A stretch of DNA of 16,549 nt, from NCBI GenBank assembly GCA_041569895.1, contig JBFFXF010000163.1, positions 1 through 16,549 on the forward strand, read 5' to 3'. Under the pieces are notes generated by a model. It made no database searches, was not told the DNA's origin, and saw only the letters and a program-made list of their open reading frames with translations. Shown here piece by piece: positions 15,533-16,549 of the stretch. The position numbers were made by a program, and so were the translations under genes. This DNA comes from JBFFXF01 sp041569895. Its GTDB lineage: Bacteria; Planctomycetota; UBA8108; JACQVS01. The stretch's first letter is position 1. Each line of letters begins with the position of its first letter.

Positions 15533-16549
15533 ATGAACGGCAAGCACGAGCGGCAGCGGCAGTGGAAGCCCACGAGGATCTCGGGGCACGACCTTCTCCG
15601 ACGGGCGCTTCTCGCCGTGGCGGTCGTCGTCCTGGCGTCGGGTGGCGCCGGGTCGGGTGGGGCGCTCGAGGCGCAGGAGGGGGCGACCGGCGGCCGGCGC
15701 CAGCTCCGCCGGAGCTGGGAGGACGACCGCGCCGGACGCATCATCCAGCTCGGCCGGAGTCGACCGGCGTCGAACGGCCGTGAGCTGCTCCGGAAGAGCC
15801 GCGAGGAGGACGCCGCCCTCGCCATCAACCGCGCCCGTCGCCCCGAGGCGCCGCGGAATGCGCCCTTCGGCGCCAACCCCGCGGTCAACGCGGCTGCCGC
15901 GGCCGGGCTCGGCCAGGCGGCGCCGCAGCCCGCGCCGGGCACCCCGCAAGTGCCTCCGGAGGGAGGCGATCCGGCCGCGCCCGCGGCGGGAGGCGCGCAG
16001 GACAACGCCGGCGCGGCACAGCCGGGCGCGGCCCAGGCGGTTCCGGGCGCGCAGGCGGGCGACGAGGTCATCCTCCCCCGCCGCCCAAACCTCAGGAACC
16101 TTCCGGTGACCATCGACGCCGGCAAGATCCCGCTGCGGGACTTCCTCGTCTTCCTCGCCGACTTCACCGGCCTGCCGATCCTCGTCGAAACCGATCAGCA
16201 GTTGCTGTCGAAGGAGATCGAGGTGGTCGCGCCGCTCAAGAACATCAACGGGGAGGTCGTCAAGGCCCTCCTCGAGACCAACAAGATCCGCCTCTACAGC
16301 GAGAAGATCCCCGATCCCGCCGCCCCCGACGATCCGCTCAGGGCGACCGAGGTGCTCAAGGTCGAGAACATGGCGCCGACGACGCCGACCGGACGCGATC
16401 CGAAGCCGATCGTCATCGTACAGGTCGACGAGATCGATCAGATCGAGGGCGAGATCGACCCCGACCAGTACGCCACCATGGTGTTCGAGCTCGACCACGT
16501 CGCCCCGAAGGACGCCATCGACGCGCTCAACGACCTGGTCAGCGGCACG
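15533..16549 (+). CDS. Secretin-type protein (GspD-like), N-terminal part, runs off window end
   Basis: The frame is open from ATG 15533 to the window edge (339 codons, no stop). AGGA (15523-15526) supports this start. A probable signal peptide has a basic n-region (residues 1-22), a hydrophobic core ALLAVAVVVLA (25-35) and a likely cleavage near ALEA-QEG (about 45-49). A long Ala/Pro/Gly/Gln-rich linker (about 95-180) follows. Residues about 190-262 match the N0/STN-type domain that starts secretins: PVTIDAGKIPLRDFLVFLAD, then LKNINGEVVKALLETNKIRL. From about residue 316 (MVFELDHVAPKDAIDALNDL) an N1-like module begins. In the family such proteins form the outer-membrane ring of type II secretion or type IV pilus systems. 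The pore domain would lie beyond the window, so a GspD identity is likely but not shown; an N-domain-only protein like its neighbour is the alternative. Confidence 0.75.
   Translation, partial: MNGKHERQRQWKPTRISGHDLLRRALLAVAVVVLASGGAGSGGALEAQEGATGGRRQLRRSWEDDRAGRIIQLGRSRPASNGRELLRKSREEDAALAINRARRPEAPRNAPFGANPAVNAAAAAGLGQAAPQPAPGTPQVPPEGGDPAAPAAGGAQDNAGAAQPGAAQAVPGAQAGDEVILPRRPNLRNLPVTIDAGKIPLRDFLVFLADFTGLPILVETDQQLLSKEIEVVAPLKNINGEVVKALLETNKIRLYSEKIPDPAAPDDPLRATEVLKVENMAPTTPTGRDPKPIVIVQVDEIDQIEGEIDPDQYATMVFELDHVAPKDAIDALNDLVSGT

Noticed and set aside
15401..16498. A 365-codon - strand open frame opposite the secretin-type gene
   Set aside because: The + strand has a ribosome site, signal peptide and N0-like domain; the antisense product is low complexity.

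Overview
The window is very GC-rich bacterial chromosome, densely coded and almost entirely on the + strand. No mobile element, phage, CRISPR array, rRNA or tRNA is visible. A tandem pair of LptF/LptG-type permeases points to an outer membrane with lipopolysaccharide, and a secretin-type gene opens at the right edge. The combination of a transmembrane Hanks-type kinase, an FHA-GAF-sigma54 activator, secretin-domain proteins and the citramalate route to isoleucine suggests an Acidobacteriota, Planctomycetota, Myxococcota-like or related uncultured lineage. The phylum cannot be fixed from this sequence alone.

Layout: (1) 2-1596, two overlapping permease genes of the LPS export type, the first cut by the window edge. 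(2) 1597-2914, a branched-chain aminotransferase behind a promoter with a perfect TATAAT. (3) 2915-5226, one 681-residue polypeptide that joins chorismate mutase, prephenate dehydratase, an ACT domain and a type I-beta DAHP synthase. It therefore carries the entry step of the shikimate pathway and the two steps leading to phenylpyruvate. (4) 5227-5877, a 651-base regulatory region. It holds a TTGACA promoter, a 38-codon Ile/Leu-rich leader peptide, a 12-bp antiterminator and an intrinsic terminator with nine T: a complete ribosome-mediated attenuator. (5) 5878-9225, leuA (2-isopropylmalate synthase) and cimA (citramalate synthase), 12 bases apart. (6) 9267-9971, a convergent family 2 glycosyltransferase on the - strand. 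(7) 10204-14187, a membrane Ser/Thr protein kinase followed by an FHA-GAF-AAA+ sigma54 activator. (8) 14249-16549, a stand-alone protein with secretin N-domain-like repeats, then the exported N-terminal part of a secretin-type protein that runs off the end.

Working together: the left half is an amino-acid synthesis block. The aminotransferase completes Leu, Ile and Val; LeuA and CimA commit carbon to Leu and Ile; the fused enzyme commits carbon to Phe. The attenuator reads both Ile and Leu codons, matching exactly the two products of the leuA-cimA operon. The right half looks like a signalling-to-secretion block, in which a kinase may act through the phosphothreonine-binding FHA domain of its neighbour to control sigma54-dependent transcription; that link is inferred from gene order.

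The most notable items are the leu-ile attenuator, the four-part CM-PDT-ACT-DAHPS fusion with an altered KPRT substrate motif, and the secretin N-domain protein that lacks a secretin pore.
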